Shown here in pieces: positions 50,239 to 60,126 of a DNA stretch of 64,000 nucleotides (positions are counted from its first letter, which is position 1; each line of letters begins with the position of its first letter). The notes below the pieces were generated by a model. That model was not told where the DNA came from, did not search any database, and saw nothing but the letters and a program-made list of their open reading frames with translations. The translations under genes were made by a program, and so were the position numbers. Source of the stretch: Legionella sp. PATHC032 (GTDB lineage Bacteria; Pseudomonadota; Gammaproteobacteria; Legionellales; Legionellaceae); assembly GCF_026191185.1 (NCBI RefSeq), contig NZ_JAPHOV010000001.1, positions 1,917,001 to 1,981,000 of the forward strand, given 5' to 3'.

Positions 50239-50620
50239 TACCAGCTATTACCTCAAAATTATCTTCAAAATTAAATAATATGCTCATATTATAAATCAGA
50301 GGCTTGATGACTCGATATTTTAACTTGATTTTGAATTTATTGGGACCTGAAGGAGTAATAACCAATTCTCCTGGTTTTAAGTCGTCTATCCCATTGATAT
50401 CTAATCGCTTAGTTACACTTTCCCTTAAAGTTGCAACGTCAGTCAAGGGATCCCCAGACAAAGAAGAAGCTGACGTTGAATTTAATGATTTGACTGAATG
50501 CAAAATGGAGTAATGTTGAATATAGACTGGCGCTATTCGCATGACAAATATCCCAGCCATTACCACCACAACAGCAGTAAACAGCATGCCAATCAATGTC
50601 ATTCCCTGTTGTTTTCTCAT
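50228..50620 (-). CDS. DUF4845 membrane-anchored protein
   Basis: 130 residues with one N-terminal helix preceded by RKQQGMTLIGMLFTAVVVVMAGIFVM, similar to a pilin-like leader; the remainder is predicted periplasmic and beta-rich. Genes of this family lie between lepB and rnc in many gammaproteobacteria, as here, and the function is unknown. The stop overlaps the rnc start. I see no pilin cleavage glycine context strong enough to call it a pseudopilin. Confidence 0.82.
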   Translation of the reverse strand: MRKQQGMTLIGMLFTAVVVVMAGIFVMRIAPVYIQHYSILHSVKSLNSTSASSLSGDPLTDVATLRESVTKRLDINGIDDLKPGELVITPSGPNKFKIKLKYRVIKPLIYNMSILFNFEDNFEVIAGSEN

Positions 50621-50631
50621 GACTTATTACC

Positions 50632-51387
50632 TCAATGAATTAACCGGCCTATCCTTGACCAGCGTACGTTATCTGTCTTCCCATTCCAACTCATCCAGAC
50701 CAGGAAAGCTTTTCCTCTCAAATAACTATCAGGTACAAATCCCCAGAATCGGCTATCGGCGCTATCATCCCGATTATCCCCCATCATAAAATAATTTCCA
50801 TCAGGAACAACTATATCAAAATCAACAGACGGTGCATCGGGTCTGATAAATATGTCGTGAACCACACCATTTAAATCTTCTTTATACTTTGTTACAGCTT
50901 TGCCAGAACTTTCATCGGTAGTATATTCAACAAAGGTCTGTTTTACCTCTTTGCCATTAATAGTTAGTTTTTTATCATGATATGAAATTTTATCACCAGG
51001 CACTCCAATAACTCTTTTAATATAGTCATAAGATGGTTCAGGTGGCCAACGAAAAACTGCGATTTCCCCAGTTTTGGGATTAGCAATTGGTATTACTTTT
51101 TTCTCCCATACAGGAAGTCTCAGTCCATAGGCAAATTTATTAACTGCTACAAAATCACCAACCAGCAAAGTAGGCTCAAGTGAGCCCGATGGAATACGGA
51201 AAGGTTCAATTAAAAAAGAGCGCAATAGCAAAACAATAAAAAATACAGGAAAAAATGAACGAGAATACTCAATAATCCGACCTGGATTTTGTTCTGGCTG
51301 ACGATTTTTAGACCAAATTAACCAATCTAATAAAGCAATCAATCCAGATACAGCTGATAATATGACTAATATTAAAGCAAAATTCAT
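50632..51387 (-). CDS. lepB: signal peptidase I
   Basis: Inner-membrane Ser/Lys protease that cuts Sec signal peptides, 251 residues from the ATG at 51387; an ATG at 51414 would add nine. Two N-terminal helices (MNFALILVILSAVSGLIALLDWLIW and SFFPVFFIVLLLRSFLI). Catalytic serine in FRIPSGSLEPTLLVGDF, catalytic lysine in YDYIKRVIGVPGD, and the downstream MMGDNRDDSADSRFWG box. Follows lepA by about 100 bases. Confidence 0.95.
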   Translation of the reverse strand: MNFALILVILSAVSGLIALLDWLIWSKNRQPEQNPGRIIEYSRSFFPVFFIVLLLRSFLIEPFRIPSGSLEPTLLVGDFVAVNKFAYGLRLPVWEKKVIPIANPKTGEIAVFRWPPEPSYDYIKRVIGVPGDKISYHDKKLTINGKEVKQTFVEYTTDESSGKAVTKYKEDLNGVVHDIFIRPDAPSVDFDIVVPDGNYFMMGDNRDDSADSRFWGFVPDSYLRGKAFLVWMSWNGKTDNVRWSRIGRLIH

Positions 51388-51493
51388 AAACTCAATATCC
51401 CCAATTTTAAGCAAAAGACAATTTAATCATGATTTGACTTATGTCTGGATGCTAATGAACAGGTCAACACAACATCATTAGTTAACGAGCGTT

Positions 51494-53326
51494 CTACTTT
51501 TTTTTATCTGTTTGAAACACAGCCATAAAGGCTTCTTGAGGTATTTCTACATGCCCCACTTGTTTCATTCTTTTCTTACCCGCTTTTTGTTTTTCCAGCA
51601 ACTTCCGCTTACGCGTCACATCTCCACCATAACACTTCGCTGTAACGTTTTTACGCAATGCTTTCACTGTTTGTCTGGCAATAATATGGCTTCCTATAGC
51701 AGCCTGGATAGCCACATCAAACATCTGTCTTGGAATAAGCTGTTGCATCTTTTCCGCGATTAATTTTCCGCGACTATGAGCGGAATCTCTATGAACAATC
51801 ACAGCAAGAGCATCAACACGTTCACTATTTATTAATATATCCATCTTGACCAAATCAGCAATCTGGAATCTTTGGAAGTTATAATCCAAAGAAGCATAAC
51901 CTCGGCTCACTGATTTTAATCTGTCAAAGAAATCAGACACCACTTCACTCATGGGTATATCATAAACGACAGAAACATGACGGCCACTGTAGGTCATGCT
52001 GACTTGAACACCCCGTCTTTCAACACATAAAGTAATAATAGGTCCCAAATAATCTTGAGGCACTAAAATATTTGCTCTGACGATTGGCTCATACATCTCC
52101 TTTATTTGAGGAGTCGGGGGCAAATGTGAAGGGTTATCAATTAATAAAGTTTCCCCTTTCTGAGTTACAATCTGATAAACAACAGTAGGTGCCGTAGAAA
52201 TCAAATCAAGGTTATATTCTCTTTCCAATCGCTCCTGAATGATTTCCATATGCAGCATGCCTAAAAATCCGCAACGAAAACCAAATCCCAAAGCCTCCGA
52301 AGATTCCGGCTCGTAAAATAGTGACGCATCATTTAAACTTAATTTAGCCAACGCCTCTCTAAATGCTTCAAAATCATCCGAGCTGACTGGAAACAAACCG
52401 GCATAAACTTGAGGCTTAACACGTTGAAACCCTGGAAGAACTTTATCGGCTGGATTTCTATCCAAAGTTAAAGTATCACCAACTGGTGCGCCTTGAATTT
52501 CTTTGATACCGGCAACGACATAACCTACTTCACCGGCATATAAAGCATCCAGTTTAGTCCGTTTGGGGGTAAAAATACCAACTTGATCCACTTCATAAGC
52601 TCTGCCTGTGGACATCACCCGCATTTTATCCCCTTTTCGTATTGCACCATTCACAATACGTACCAGTGAGACAACTCCCAAATAGCTATCAAACCAGGAA
52701 TCAATAATAAGTGCCTGTAATGGGGCATGCACATCGCCTTTCGGAGGGGGAATATTTGCAACTAATGCTTCTAAAACATCATTAACACCCAAGCCACTTT
52801 TAGCACTGACTCTAATCGCATCCTGGGCATCAAGACCAATAATATCCTCGATCTCTGAAATAACTCGTTCAGGTTCTGCCTGCGGTAAATCAATCTTGTT
52901 CAGCACTGGCAATACGGTAAGAGACTGATCAATTGCTGTATAGCAAACTGCTAAAGTTTGTGCTTCTACTCCCTGTGCCGCATCAACTACTAGAATAGCA
53001 CCTTCACAAGCAGCAAGAGAACGAGATACTTCGTAACTAAAATCAACATGTCCGGGCGTATCGATAAAATTCAATAAATAGGTCTTACCATCTTTGGCTG
53101 TATAATTCAAAGAAACACATTGCGCCTTGATGGTAATACCTCGTTCACGTTCGATATCCATAGAATCAAGAACTTGCGAGCTCATTTCACGCTCAGTCAA
53201 TCCGCCACAAATTTGGATAAATCGATCAGCCAATGTGGACTTACCATGATCAATATGGGCAATTATTGAAAAATTTCGAATTCGGTTTAAATCTTTCAAC
53301 TCTTCTAACCTTCTTGCAAATAGCAT
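51494..53326 (-). CDS. lepA: elongation factor 4 (LepA)
   Basis: Ribosome-associated translational GTPase, 610 residues. G1 [16 protein letters not shown]2 [11 protein letters not shown]3 [11 protein letters not shown]4 LNKIDLP, G5 VSAKSGLGV, then EF-G-like domains and the LepA-specific C-terminal domain ([29 protein letters not shown]). The N-terminal [15 protein letters not shown] is about ten residues longer than E. coli LepA; a later start cannot be excluded. Heads the lepA-lepB-DUF4845-rnc cluster. Confidence 0.95.
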   Translation of the reverse strand: MLFARRLEELKDLNRIRNFSIIAHIDHGKSTLADRFIQICGGLTEREMSSQVLDSMDIERERGITIKAQCVSLNYTAKDGKTYLLNFIDTPGHVDFSYEVSRSLAACEGAILVVDAAQGVEAQTLAVCYTAIDQSLTVLPVLNKIDLPQAEPERVISEIEDIIGLDAQDAIRVSAKSGLGVNDVLEALVANIPPPKGDVHAPLQALIIDSWFDSYLGVVSLVRIVNGAIRKGDKMRVMSTGRAYEVDQVGIFTPKRTKLDALYAGEVGYVVAGIKEIQGAPVGDTLTLDRNPADKVLPGFQRVKPQVYAGLFPVSSDDFEAFREALAKLSLNDASLFYEPESSEALGFGFRCGFLGMLHMEIIQERLEREYNLDLISTAPTVVYQIVTQKGETLLIDNPSHLPPTPQIKEMYEPIVRANILVPQDYLGPIITLCVERRGVQVSMTYSGRHVSVVYDIPMSEVVSDFFDRLKSVSRGYASLDYNFQRFQIADLVKMDILINSERVDALAVIVHRDSAHSRGKLIAEKMQQLIPRQMFDVAIQAAIGSHIIARQTVKALRKNVTAKCYGGDVTRKRKLLEKQKAGKKRMKQVGHVEIPQEAFMAVFQTDKKK

Positions 53327-53517
53327 AAGTCTATCTTAAATGTTCACGTGCAGAAAGTAGGCAAAGCAAATTCAGTCATTTTTATATCATTAAGAAAAAG
53401 AAAATTGAATCTTGGTTTATCGATTTCATGCGCTGCATTTAAGATAAACAAAGGTCAAAAATTTGCTATGAACCTTTATTTTTACTAAAATTTGAGCTTT
53501 GCAACGATACAGGGTAC

Positions 53518-54537
53518 ATGATGCGACAAACCATCTGGCTAGGTTTTATTACACTCTTTCTTTTATCTTTCTCTACCTATTCCGACACAGCATTTACAAA
53601 ACGAAAAGATGTACAATCGTTTATTAACATGATGGTAAAAGATTATCACTTTAATCGTAATCAGTTAACTGCGGTGATGAACCAAGTCAAACTTCAACCC
53701 CAAGTCATCGAATCTATGGAAAAACCATATGAAAAGAAAAGTTGGGATGTCTATCGAGAACTATTTCTTACTCCGAAAAGATTAAAAAACGGAATACAAT
53801 TTTGGGCAGAAAATCAAAAAACATTGGAAAAAGTTCAGAGAAGATATGGGGTGTCCCCGGAGATCATTATCGCTATTTTAGGGGTTGAAACCTCATATGG
53901 TGAACGCCAGGGTGAATACAGAGTCTTGGATACTCTGGCTACACTGGCTTTTAACTACCCCAAACGATCTGCATTCTTTTCTAAAGAGTTAAAGGAATTT
54001 TTCCTTCTGTGTCGAGAGCAGCACGTATCTCCGACGCAATACAAAGGCTCTTATGCAGGGGCTATCGGAAAACCTCAGTTTATGCCAAGCAGTTATCGTT
54101 ATTACGCAGTCGACTTTAACAACAATGGTCGACGGGACTTGGTTAATGACAATGATGACTCTATCGCCAGCATCGCCAATTATTTGCATAAACATGGTTG
54201 GAAATTAAATCAAGGTATTGCTCAACCGGCCAAAATCTCCGGATGGCGATACAAAAAACTTTATATGAACCCTAAAACAGCAAATTACCGATACTCACAG
54301 CTTTTAAGTTATGGAGTAAAACCAATAACAGCCTCACAAAATCATCCTCCTCGTGCGGGAGTCATAGAGTTAGTTACACGCAAGGGAAAGGAATACTGGA
54401 TTGCCTATCCTAATTTTTTTGTAATTACCCGCTATAATTCGAGCCCTCAATATGCTCTGGCGGTCTATTTGTTATCGCAGCAATTGAAGCAACACTGGTA
54501 TACTAACGCCACTAAAAGGCACAGAGCTTATGTTTAA
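53518..54537 (+). CDS. mltB: membrane-bound/periplasmic lytic transglycosylase B
   Basis: Peptidoglycan-cleaving enzyme of 339 residues. Signal peptide near residues 1-24 (QTIWLGFITLFLLSFSTYS) without a lipobox cysteine, so probably soluble in the periplasm. The catalytic glutamate is near residue 124 in ILGVETSYGE; family motifs YAGAIGKPQFMPSSYRYYAVDFNNNGRRDL (calcium-site-like) and SIASIANYLHKHGW follow. Forms 1,6-anhydro-muropeptides. Divergent from lepA. Confidence 0.92.
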   Translation: MMRQTIWLGFITLFLLSFSTYSDTAFTKRKDVQSFINMMVKDYHFNRNQLTAVMNQVKLQPQVIESMEKPYEKKSWDVYRELFLTPKRLKNGIQFWAENQKTLEKVQRRYGVSPEIIIAILGVETSYGERQGEYRVLDTLATLAFNYPKRSAFFSKELKEFFLLCREQHVSPTQYKGSYAGAIGKPQFMPSSYRYYAVDFNNNGRRDLVNDNDDSIASIANYLHKHGWKLNQGIAQPAKISGWRYKKLYMNPKTANYRYSQLLSYGVKPITASQNHPPRAGVIELVTRKGKEYWIAYPNFFVITRYNSSPQYALAVYLLSQQLKQHWYTNATKRHRAYV

Positions 54538-54611
54538 GGTCAGCTGGAAATAATAATAATTACTGGTATATACTGAAAAATTGACAGCCATAACAATACA
54601 GAGTTTGACTC

Positions 54612-55751
54612 ATGGATAAGTGTTTTATTTTTAGCAAACATCTTGATGATAATGGTTGTGTATGCCTGAAAATATCTGATACGGGTGAGTTAATCGCTCC
54701 CCCTGAATTTCGTAATTTCTCGCAAATACAAGATTTACAAATAGAATCCAGTACGATTATTGTAGAAACCTCTACCAGAGCAATACTTCTCGCTCTTACA
54801 ATCCCCTGGTTACCTGAAAGAAAAGCCAGAATTGCAATACCCTACGCACTTGAGGATAAAGTAACTCAACCGGTCGAAGAACTTCATTTTGCTTTTGATA
54901 AATTTCATTATCAGAATAATGAATATCTTGTTGTTGTGATTGATAAACAGCGAATGAGAAAGTTAATTCAAGTTTTTGATGAGCACAGGATAAAGTTTGA
55001 TGCAATAACTCTTGACTGGTTTGCACTTGCATCTCAGGAATTGATCGTTACTGAATCTGAGCTGTTGATCAATAATGAGGATTTTAAAGGCGTCCTCTCA
55101 GGTGATTTGGCTCAAACTTACCTGAAAAATCATCCACAAAATCTCACTCACCTATTCCAAGACAGCAAAATAGTTCCCCCCTCTCCAGCAAGCCAAAATG
55201 AAGAGCACTCATACACTTGGATTAGTAAAAGATTGATAAAATCAAAACCACTCAACCTTTGTCAAGGTGAAATGCAGCATGGAAAAACAACCGATTGGAT
55301 TAAAAAAGGATATCAATTGGTTGGTGGATTATGCGGAATCTGGTTAATCTCTATTCTCTTCGTTAATTGGCTTTCTTTGCACGCGCTCAATAAACAGATA
55401 GATGAAATTGATCGGCAAATCGCAGTCATTTATCGTGAGTTTTTCCCGGATGCCAAGCAAATTATCAGCCCAAAATTTCGAATCAGTCAGCTTCTTGGAG
55501 GCAATACCACAGAAAATCACACTCGATTTTGGTTTATATTAAACCAATTGTCCAAAGCCATGAAGGATAGTGGAATAACAGTGGAGCAGCTCAGATATCA
55601 AAATAAAATAATATCAGTCACCTTAGTAAGTTCTGATTTTGAAAGCTTACAAAAAATTGAAAATAAACTAAAACAATCACAACTCAAAGTGAAGCAAACG
55701 CAAGCTTCAACGAAAGATCAACAAGTTGTTGCAACTCTGGAGTTAACGTGA
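54612..55751 (+). CDS. lspL: type II secretion protein L (LspL)
   Basis: 379-residue inner-membrane component of the Lsp type II secretion platform. Cytoplasmic actin-like N-terminal domain (about residues 1-225) that docks with the secretion ATPase LspE; one membrane helix near residues 238-257 (LVGGLCGIWLISILFVNWL); periplasmic ferredoxin-like C-terminal domain. Weakly conserved in sequence, as usual for GspL; the call is supported by the adjoining GspM-like gene with a four-base overlap (ATGA). In L. pneumophila lsp genes are scattered in several loci, of which lspLM is one. Confidence 0.85.
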   Translation: MDKCFIFSKHLDDNGCVCLKISDTGELIAPPEFRNFSQIQDLQIESSTIIVETSTRAILLALTIPWLPERKARIAIPYALEDKVTQPVEELHFAFDKFHYQNNEYLVVVIDKQRMRKLIQVFDEHRIKFDAITLDWFALASQELIVTESELLINNEDFKGVLSGDLAQTYLKNHPQNLTHLFQDSKIVPPSPASQNEEHSYTWISKRLIKSKPLNLCQGEMQHGKTTDWIKKGYQLVGGLCGIWLISILFVNWLSLHALNKQIDEIDRQIAVIYREFFPDAKQIISPKFRISQLLGGNTTENHTRFWFILNQLSKAMKDSGITVEQLRYQNKIISVTLVSSDFESLQKIENKLKQSQLKVKQTQASTKDQQVVATLELT

Positions 55752-56218
55752 AAACCTATTTAAATTCACTGAATGATCGAGAAAAGTGGATGGTCATAAT
55801 GGCTGGTGTATCACTTTTTATTTATGGTTACTATTTATTACTTTATGCTCCTCTAAGCAACCAGGTAAATCAAAAATCCACTCAATTAATTGAAAAAACT
55901 GAAACATTCGAATGGATGAAGCAAGTAAGGATGCAAAAACGTTCTGGCAAAAGAAAAGAATCTGTAGACAACAGCCAATTGCTAACGATTCTTTCTTCCC
56001 AACTTAAAAATAACAAAACACTGAAATTCCCCTATCAATTGCAACAAACAGGATCAGGAGATATTCAATTAACCTTTGATGCAGTCCCTTTTCAAAACTT
56101 TGTACAATGGTTGGCAAAAATCAATGAAGCCTATTCTATCAATATCAAACAATTTGATGTGGAGAAAACATCAACACCGGGAGTCACCCGACTAATGATC
56201 ATACTCTCTACAAATTAG
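55748..56218 (+). CDS. lspM: type II secretion protein M (LspM)
   Basis: 156 residues, with a short cytoplasmic N-terminus (NSLNDREKWMVIMAG), one membrane helix near residues 16-34 (MAGVSLFIYGYYLLLYAPL) and a periplasmic ferredoxin-like domain, the standard GspM layout. NDREKWM resembles the conserved GspM start. Overlaps lspL by four bases, so the two interacting subunits are translated together. Confidence 0.87.
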   Translation: MKTYLNSLNDREKWMVIMAGVSLFIYGYYLLLYAPLSNQVNQKSTQLIEKTETFEWMKQVRMQKRSGKRKESVDNSQLLTILSSQLKNNKTLKFPYQLQQTGSGDIQLTFDAVPFQNFVQWLAKINEAYSINIKQFDVEKTSTPGVTRLMIILSTN

Positions 56219-56323
56219 AAACACTACTTTTCCCCAGTCAAAACTATAAGCCCTGACTTAGAGCAGCAGGATACAGGAGATCAGATATATTTTCTTAAAA
56301 TACACATTGTTTCTCATGAAAAT

Positions 56324-56857
56324 CTATTCATTCAAATTTCCTTGAATACTCCCCCAATTTTTAATTCCAGCACCCTGTTTAATTTCAGGCGGTAATGATT
56401 CCAATGCTTTTAGAGCTGCTTCCTGACTATCATAGGTACCATATAAACCCTTATAATGGGTTTTACCATTTTGATAATATTTCACTTGAGCCATTCTATC
56501 ATTTTTAGGTGCTTTGTAGAGTTTTTGGGCCACATAAGAAGCCTTTTCGTCATCAGCAATCTGAATAGTATAGCCTTGAGGGTTTTGACTATTTACCCAG
56601 CTTCTGTCTCTGTCCTTAAATGATACAGGAGAATGATATTCACCAACATGATAAGAATCAGGCACCACCACACTTTGACCAGATTGAGAACCATAATTGT
56701 AATCACGACCATGATAATCTGCTTGAGGATATGACTGTCCATAATCATAGGTATAAATTTGATAGCGGGTAGTGTACGTATCCTCATAAACCATACAAGA
56801 AGAAATATTTATTACGCCGATACCTAGAATGATGTACCTGATGCCAATTCTCATCAT
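56324..56857 (-). CDS. SPOR-domain lipoprotein
   Basis: 177 residues. Signal peptide with lipobox-like ISSC near residue 21 (GIGVINISSCMVY), so predicted to be lipid-anchored. A Tyr/Gly/Gln-rich middle (about residues 30-75) looks disordered. The C-terminal 80 residues fit the SPOR domain that binds denuded septal peptidoglycan: GYTIQIADDEKASYVAQKL ... VKYYQNGKTHYKGLYGTYDSQEAALKALESLP. A role at the septum is inferred from the domain. Single gene, convergent with lspM. Confidence 0.82.
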   Translation of the reverse strand: MMRIGIRYIILGIGVINISSCMVYEDTYTTRYQIYTYDYGQSYPQADYHGRDYNYGSQSGQSVVVPDSYHVGEYHSPVSFKDRDRSWVNSQNPQGYTIQIADDEKASYVAQKLYKAPKNDRMAQVKYYQNGKTHYKGLYGTYDSQEAALKALESLPPEIKQGAGIKNWGSIQGNLNE

Positions 56858-57073
56858 AACACCCCCTGATTTTAACTTTTACTTTTATTCTTATTTGTTG
56901 TTATCTACAAAAATCAGGAAAACTTTAGGAAAATGTGCAATGAGTGCATTCTGAGTTATTGGATTTCTATTGAACCCCAGTAATGGGTTTTTCTATGCAA
57001 GGATGACTTGGACTATCATTTGTCGACTTCCTATCTCTGCAAATATTTTTTTTCTTGGGCTAATTTGAAAACG

Positions 57074-57580
57074 TTATTTATGCACTTCATACAATAGAAA
57101 ATCCAGATTACCAAAGACAATGATTCTTACATAATGAAAGCCACATTTTTCTAATAAACGCTTTGACTTTGTATTTTCCGGGCGAGTAATAACAACTAAT
57201 TTATCAACAGCTAAATGAGCAAATCCCCAATCAATTAATGCCTTCACTAATTCAACTCCATACCCCTGACCCCAGTATTTTTTATGTAAAACATATCCAA
57301 TTTCGATATCCGGTTGATTATCATTGTGATCAAGATAAACAAGCCCAGCACGACCAATGAATTCATTATTGTTTTTCTCGAAAACAGAACCCATAGTGAA
57401 ATGATGTTTGATGTAATGCAAAATATCACTTTGAAGCCATTCCTGAATTACTGACTTGCTTTGGACTCCACCCATATATTCCATAACATGTTCATCAGAA
57501 TGCAGGAGATACCAATACTCAAGATCATCTAAGATGGGTGTTTTAATTAACAGTCTTGAGGTTTCTAATAATATGCTCAT
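57074..57580 (-). CDS. GNAT N-acetyltransferase (RimJ/RimL type), passenger gene of the IS unit
   Basis: 168 residues, whole GNAT fold. Starts with the typical LETSRLLIKTPILDDLEYWYLL; acetyl-CoA-binding motif A is IEIGYVLHKKYWGQGYGVELVKALIDWGF near residues 91-119 with the Q-G-Y-G pyrophosphate loop; motif B region ITRPENTKSKRLLEKCGFHYV. Homologues acetylate ribosomal proteins, polyamines or antibiotics; the substrate here is unknown. It lies wholly inside the terminal repeats of the IS unit, diverging from the transposase. Confidence 0.88.
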   Translation of the reverse strand: MSILLETSRLLIKTPILDDLEYWYLLHSDEHVMEYMGGVQSKSVIQEWLQSDILHYIKHHFTMGSVFEKNNNEFIGRAGLVYLDHNDNQPDIEIGYVLHKKYWGQGYGVELVKALIDWGFAHLAVDKLVVITRPENTKSKRLLEKCGFHYVRIIVFGNLDFLLYEVHK

Positions 57581-57612
57581 ATGTTGTGACTTTACTTTAT
57601 ATATTTAACGTA

Positions 57613-57631
57613 AACCAGTACTGGGCATTAA
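57613..57631. repeat. possible degenerate internal copy of the IS left end
   Basis: ACCAGTACTGGGCATT between the acetyltransferase and transposase genes matches the outer terminus ACCCCAGTAATGGGTTTT over CCAGTA-TGGG (10 of 11). This is where the left end of an ordinary 1-kb IS982 element would be. The core is palindromic (CCAGTACTGG), so chance similarity is possible. Confidence 0.35.
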
Positions 57632-57737
57632 GATTTAAAATTAATTTTTGCTCAAAGAGTTATCCCATTTTGAAATAGCAAAAGTAGCTGGAACATCGTA
57701 GTATCGCAATTTTTTCCCGACCAAAGGAAATTGTGAT

Positions 57738-58607
57738 ATGGATATGCACCAGCTTGTAACTATTTTCTGTGAAATAGATGATTTCTGCAATGAGTTAGAT
57801 AAGCATTGTCAGCATTACATGCTATCAGGGCCTACAAAAAGTAACCGTGGACCAGCTTGCAGCATGTCGATTAGTGAAATTATGACTATTTTAGTTATGT
57901 TTCAAAGGGATTTTAAAAATTTTTACACGGGCTTCATAGGCTTCTATCATAAGAGCTGTTTTCCTAATTTGCCAAGCTATGGACGCTTTGTGAGTTTGCT
58001 CAATCGAGCTATTTTTCCATTGACAATTTTTACCCAACTAAAAGCCGGAAATCAAACAGGGATCTATTATATTGACTCAAGTTGTCTACCAGTTTGCTAT
58101 ATAAAACGCTCCAAAAGACATAAGACATTTGATTGTGTTGCTGAATACGGCAAGACTTCTGTTGGTTGGTTTTTGGGTCTAAAATTGCATATTGTAGCCA
58201 ATAATCAAGGTGAATTACTGGCATTTAAAATCACCAGAGGTAATAAAAGTGATAACCAGGAAGCTGTGCCTTTATTAAAGTCGCTTAAGGGTCTTGCTTT
58301 TGGCGATAAGGGCTATATCGGTAAAAAAATATTTGAAGAACTTATTAACAGTAGTTTAAAACTAATCACTAGAAAACGTAAAAATATGAAAGACAAGCTT
58401 GATATCTCTAATTATGAAAAGCAATTACTGAATCAGAGAGGAAATATTGAAACAGTTATAGGTCACTTAAAGCATTGCTATCAAGTATGGCATACTCGCC
58501 ATCGTTCTATTATCAATGCTATGACTCATTTTGTTGCAGCTTTAGCTGCTTATGCCATTCAACCACTCAAATTGTCGGCAATTAAATTACTTGCAAATTG
58601 CGAATAG
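57738..58607 (+). CDS. IS982-family transposase
   Basis: 289-residue DDE transposase. First Asp in GIYYIDSSCLPVC near residue 113, second in LAFGDKGYIGKK near 193, Glu in QRGNIETVIGHLKH near 241. KRHKTFDCVAEYGKTSVGWFLGLKLHIV between the first two is characteristic of IS982-type enzymes. AAAGGA precedes the start. The frame is intact and terminal repeats and target duplication are preserved, so the element may still be active. The gene ends 18 bases before the right terminus. Confidence 0.9.
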   Translation: MDMHQLVTIFCEIDDFCNELDKHCQHYMLSGPTKSNRGPACSMSISEIMTILVMFQRDFKNFYTGFIGFYHKSCFPNLPSYGRFVSLLNRAIFPLTIFTQLKAGNQTGIYYIDSSCLPVCYIKRSKRHKTFDCVAEYGKTSVGWFLGLKLHIVANNQGELLAFKITRGNKSDNQEAVPLLKSLKGLAFGDKGYIGKKIFEELINSSLKLITRKRKNMKDKLDISNYEKQLLNQRGNIETVIGHLKHCYQVWHTRHRSIINAMTHFVAALAAYAIQPLKLSAIKLLANCE

Positions 58608-58786
58608 AAAACCCATTACTGGGGTTATTGATACCAGCGTACGAATAAATTCCTCTTGCTCTGCATACAAAAACTGAAAGCTATTACAAGCAATCGTATG
58701 ATTTTCCAGGGATTACGCAAAGACTATATTGTTTCCCAACATGGTATAGAATAAAGTAATTAGTTTGTAGAATAAGGGCAAAAGAT

Positions 58787-60112
58787 ATGTGGACTCATAG
58801 ACGTTCTGGTCAAACTAATCAAAGAGGCTCTCAAGATCATAGAGATCCCTATGAGCGAGATAGGACACGAGTAATACACTGTCCGGCATTTAGAAGACTC
58901 CAAAGAAAAACACAAATTCTTGGAACAGATGAAGGTGATTTTCATAGAACCCGCTTAACACACTCGCTGGAAGTAGACTCCATCGGTAGAAGTATTGTTC
59001 GTAATTTGATGACCCATCAGGAACACCAATTGTTATTGTCCAACCTTTTGCCAAATGATGATCTCATCAGTGTTATTTGTTTGCTTCATGACATTGGCCA
59101 TCCTCCCTTTGGACATGGAGGAGAAGTTGCACTGAATTATATGATGCGAGATTATGGAGGATTTGAAGGTAATGGGCAAACTCTACGCTTACTGACAAAA
59201 GTTGAAAATAGTTACGGTGGGTTTGGCCTGGATCTTACTCGTCGCGCCCTGTTAGGTATTTTAAAATACCCCGTAAAACGCTCTCATGTGGTGGCTCCCA
59301 AACAACCTCCTATTCATGAATCGATTCACAAAACAATTAAAATCAACGATTGGCTACCACCTAAAGCTTATTTTGATTGCGAGCAGCCAGAGGTCGATTG
59401 GTTATTATCGCCTTTATCAGATAATGATAGAGAATTATTTCAATCCCTCTCTGTAAAGCCCAATGGTACTCAAACAGGTAAAGCAGCCTTTCATAATTTT
59501 GATTGCTCTATTATGGACACTGCAGACGATATTGCCTATGGAGTTCATGATCTTGAAGATGCAATTCACTTAAGATTAATTAACCGTTCACATCTTGATA
59601 CCTCTGAGTTCAGGCAATTAATCGGAGAAACAACTCTCTCAATACATATGGAACGTTTGCTTAATTCATTATTTTCTCCAGAAATCTGTTTAAGAAAACA
59701 AGCTATCGGAGAAATGGTCAATTATTTTATTACGTCGACTCAAGTCATTGTAATCAATGAAGAATTTGAAAACAGCTTACTAAAACATAATATTACACTG
59801 ATTCCCGAAGCCCATGCCCTCCTCAACTATTTAATGCAATGTATCTATAATAATGTCATTGATTCTCAAGAAGCACGTACTTTTGAATACGGTGGTCAAA
59901 CGGTCGTACTTCGGTTATTTGATGCCATTAGTTCCAATCCAGCCAGTTTGCTCGATAATAAAAATCGAGTGTTATTTTCTCAAGCTCCAGACGAGGTGGC
60001 TGCCTATAGAGTCGTTTGTGATTATTTAGCAAACATGACTGATGAGTACGCTTATCGAATGCATGAGAGATTATTTGGATTTAATACAAGAACAATTTTT
60101 GAAAGACTTTAG
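58787..60112 (+). CDS. dgt: deoxyguanosinetriphosphate triphosphohydrolase-like protein
   Basis: HD-domain dNTP triphosphohydrolase, 441 residues. Metal-binding motifs: RTRLTHSLEVDSIGRSI (first His), CLLHDIGHPPFGHGGE (HD pair) near residue 103, and SIMDTADDIAYGVHDLEDAI near residue 241 with the later Asp. Begins MWTHRRSGQTNQRGSQDHRDPYERDRTRVIHCPAFRRLQRKTQ, typical of the family. Regulates dNTP pools; tight similarity to Dgt proteins, though the preferred nucleotide cannot be told. Separated from the IS unit by about 160 bases. Confidence 0.92.
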   Translation: MWTHRRSGQTNQRGSQDHRDPYERDRTRVIHCPAFRRLQRKTQILGTDEGDFHRTRLTHSLEVDSIGRSIVRNLMTHQEHQLLLSNLLPNDDLISVICLLHDIGHPPFGHGGEVALNYMMRDYGGFEGNGQTLRLLTKVENSYGGFGLDLTRRALLGILKYPVKRSHVVAPKQPPIHESIHKTIKINDWLPPKAYFDCEQPEVDWLLSPLSDNDRELFQSLSVKPNGTQTGKAAFHNFDCSIMDTADDIAYGVHDLEDAIHLRLINRSHLDTSEFRQLIGETTLSIHMERLLNSLFSPEICLRKQAIGEMVNYFITSTQVIVINEEFENSLLKHNITLIPEAHALLNYLMQCIYNNVIDSQEARTFEYGGQTVVLRLFDAISSNPASLLDNKNRVLFSQAPDEVAAYRVVCDYLANMTDEYAYRMHERLFGFNTRTIFERL

Positions 60113-60126
60113 ATAGCAGAAATGAC

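Larger units (their letters stand above)
56974..58625. mobile_element. IS982-family mobile unit carrying a GNAT acetyltransferase gene
   Basis: 1652 bases. The left end begins ACCCCAGTAATGGGTTTT and the reverse complement of the right end begins with the same 18 bases; similarity continues (TCTATGCAA versus CTATTCGCAA). Immediately outside is TATTGA on both sides (56968-56973 and 58626-58631), a 6-bp target duplication. Inside are a transposase reading right and an acetyltransferase reading left. IS982 elements are typically about 1 kb with only a transposase, so the extra 600 bases are a passenger. The element separates the SPOR gene from dgt. Confidence 0.85.

Noticed and set aside
50228..50620. 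DUF4845 protein as a type IV pseudopilin
   Set aside because: The N-terminus resembles a pilin leader, but the gene's fixed place between lepB and rnc and the lack of a clear prepilin cleavage site argue against it.
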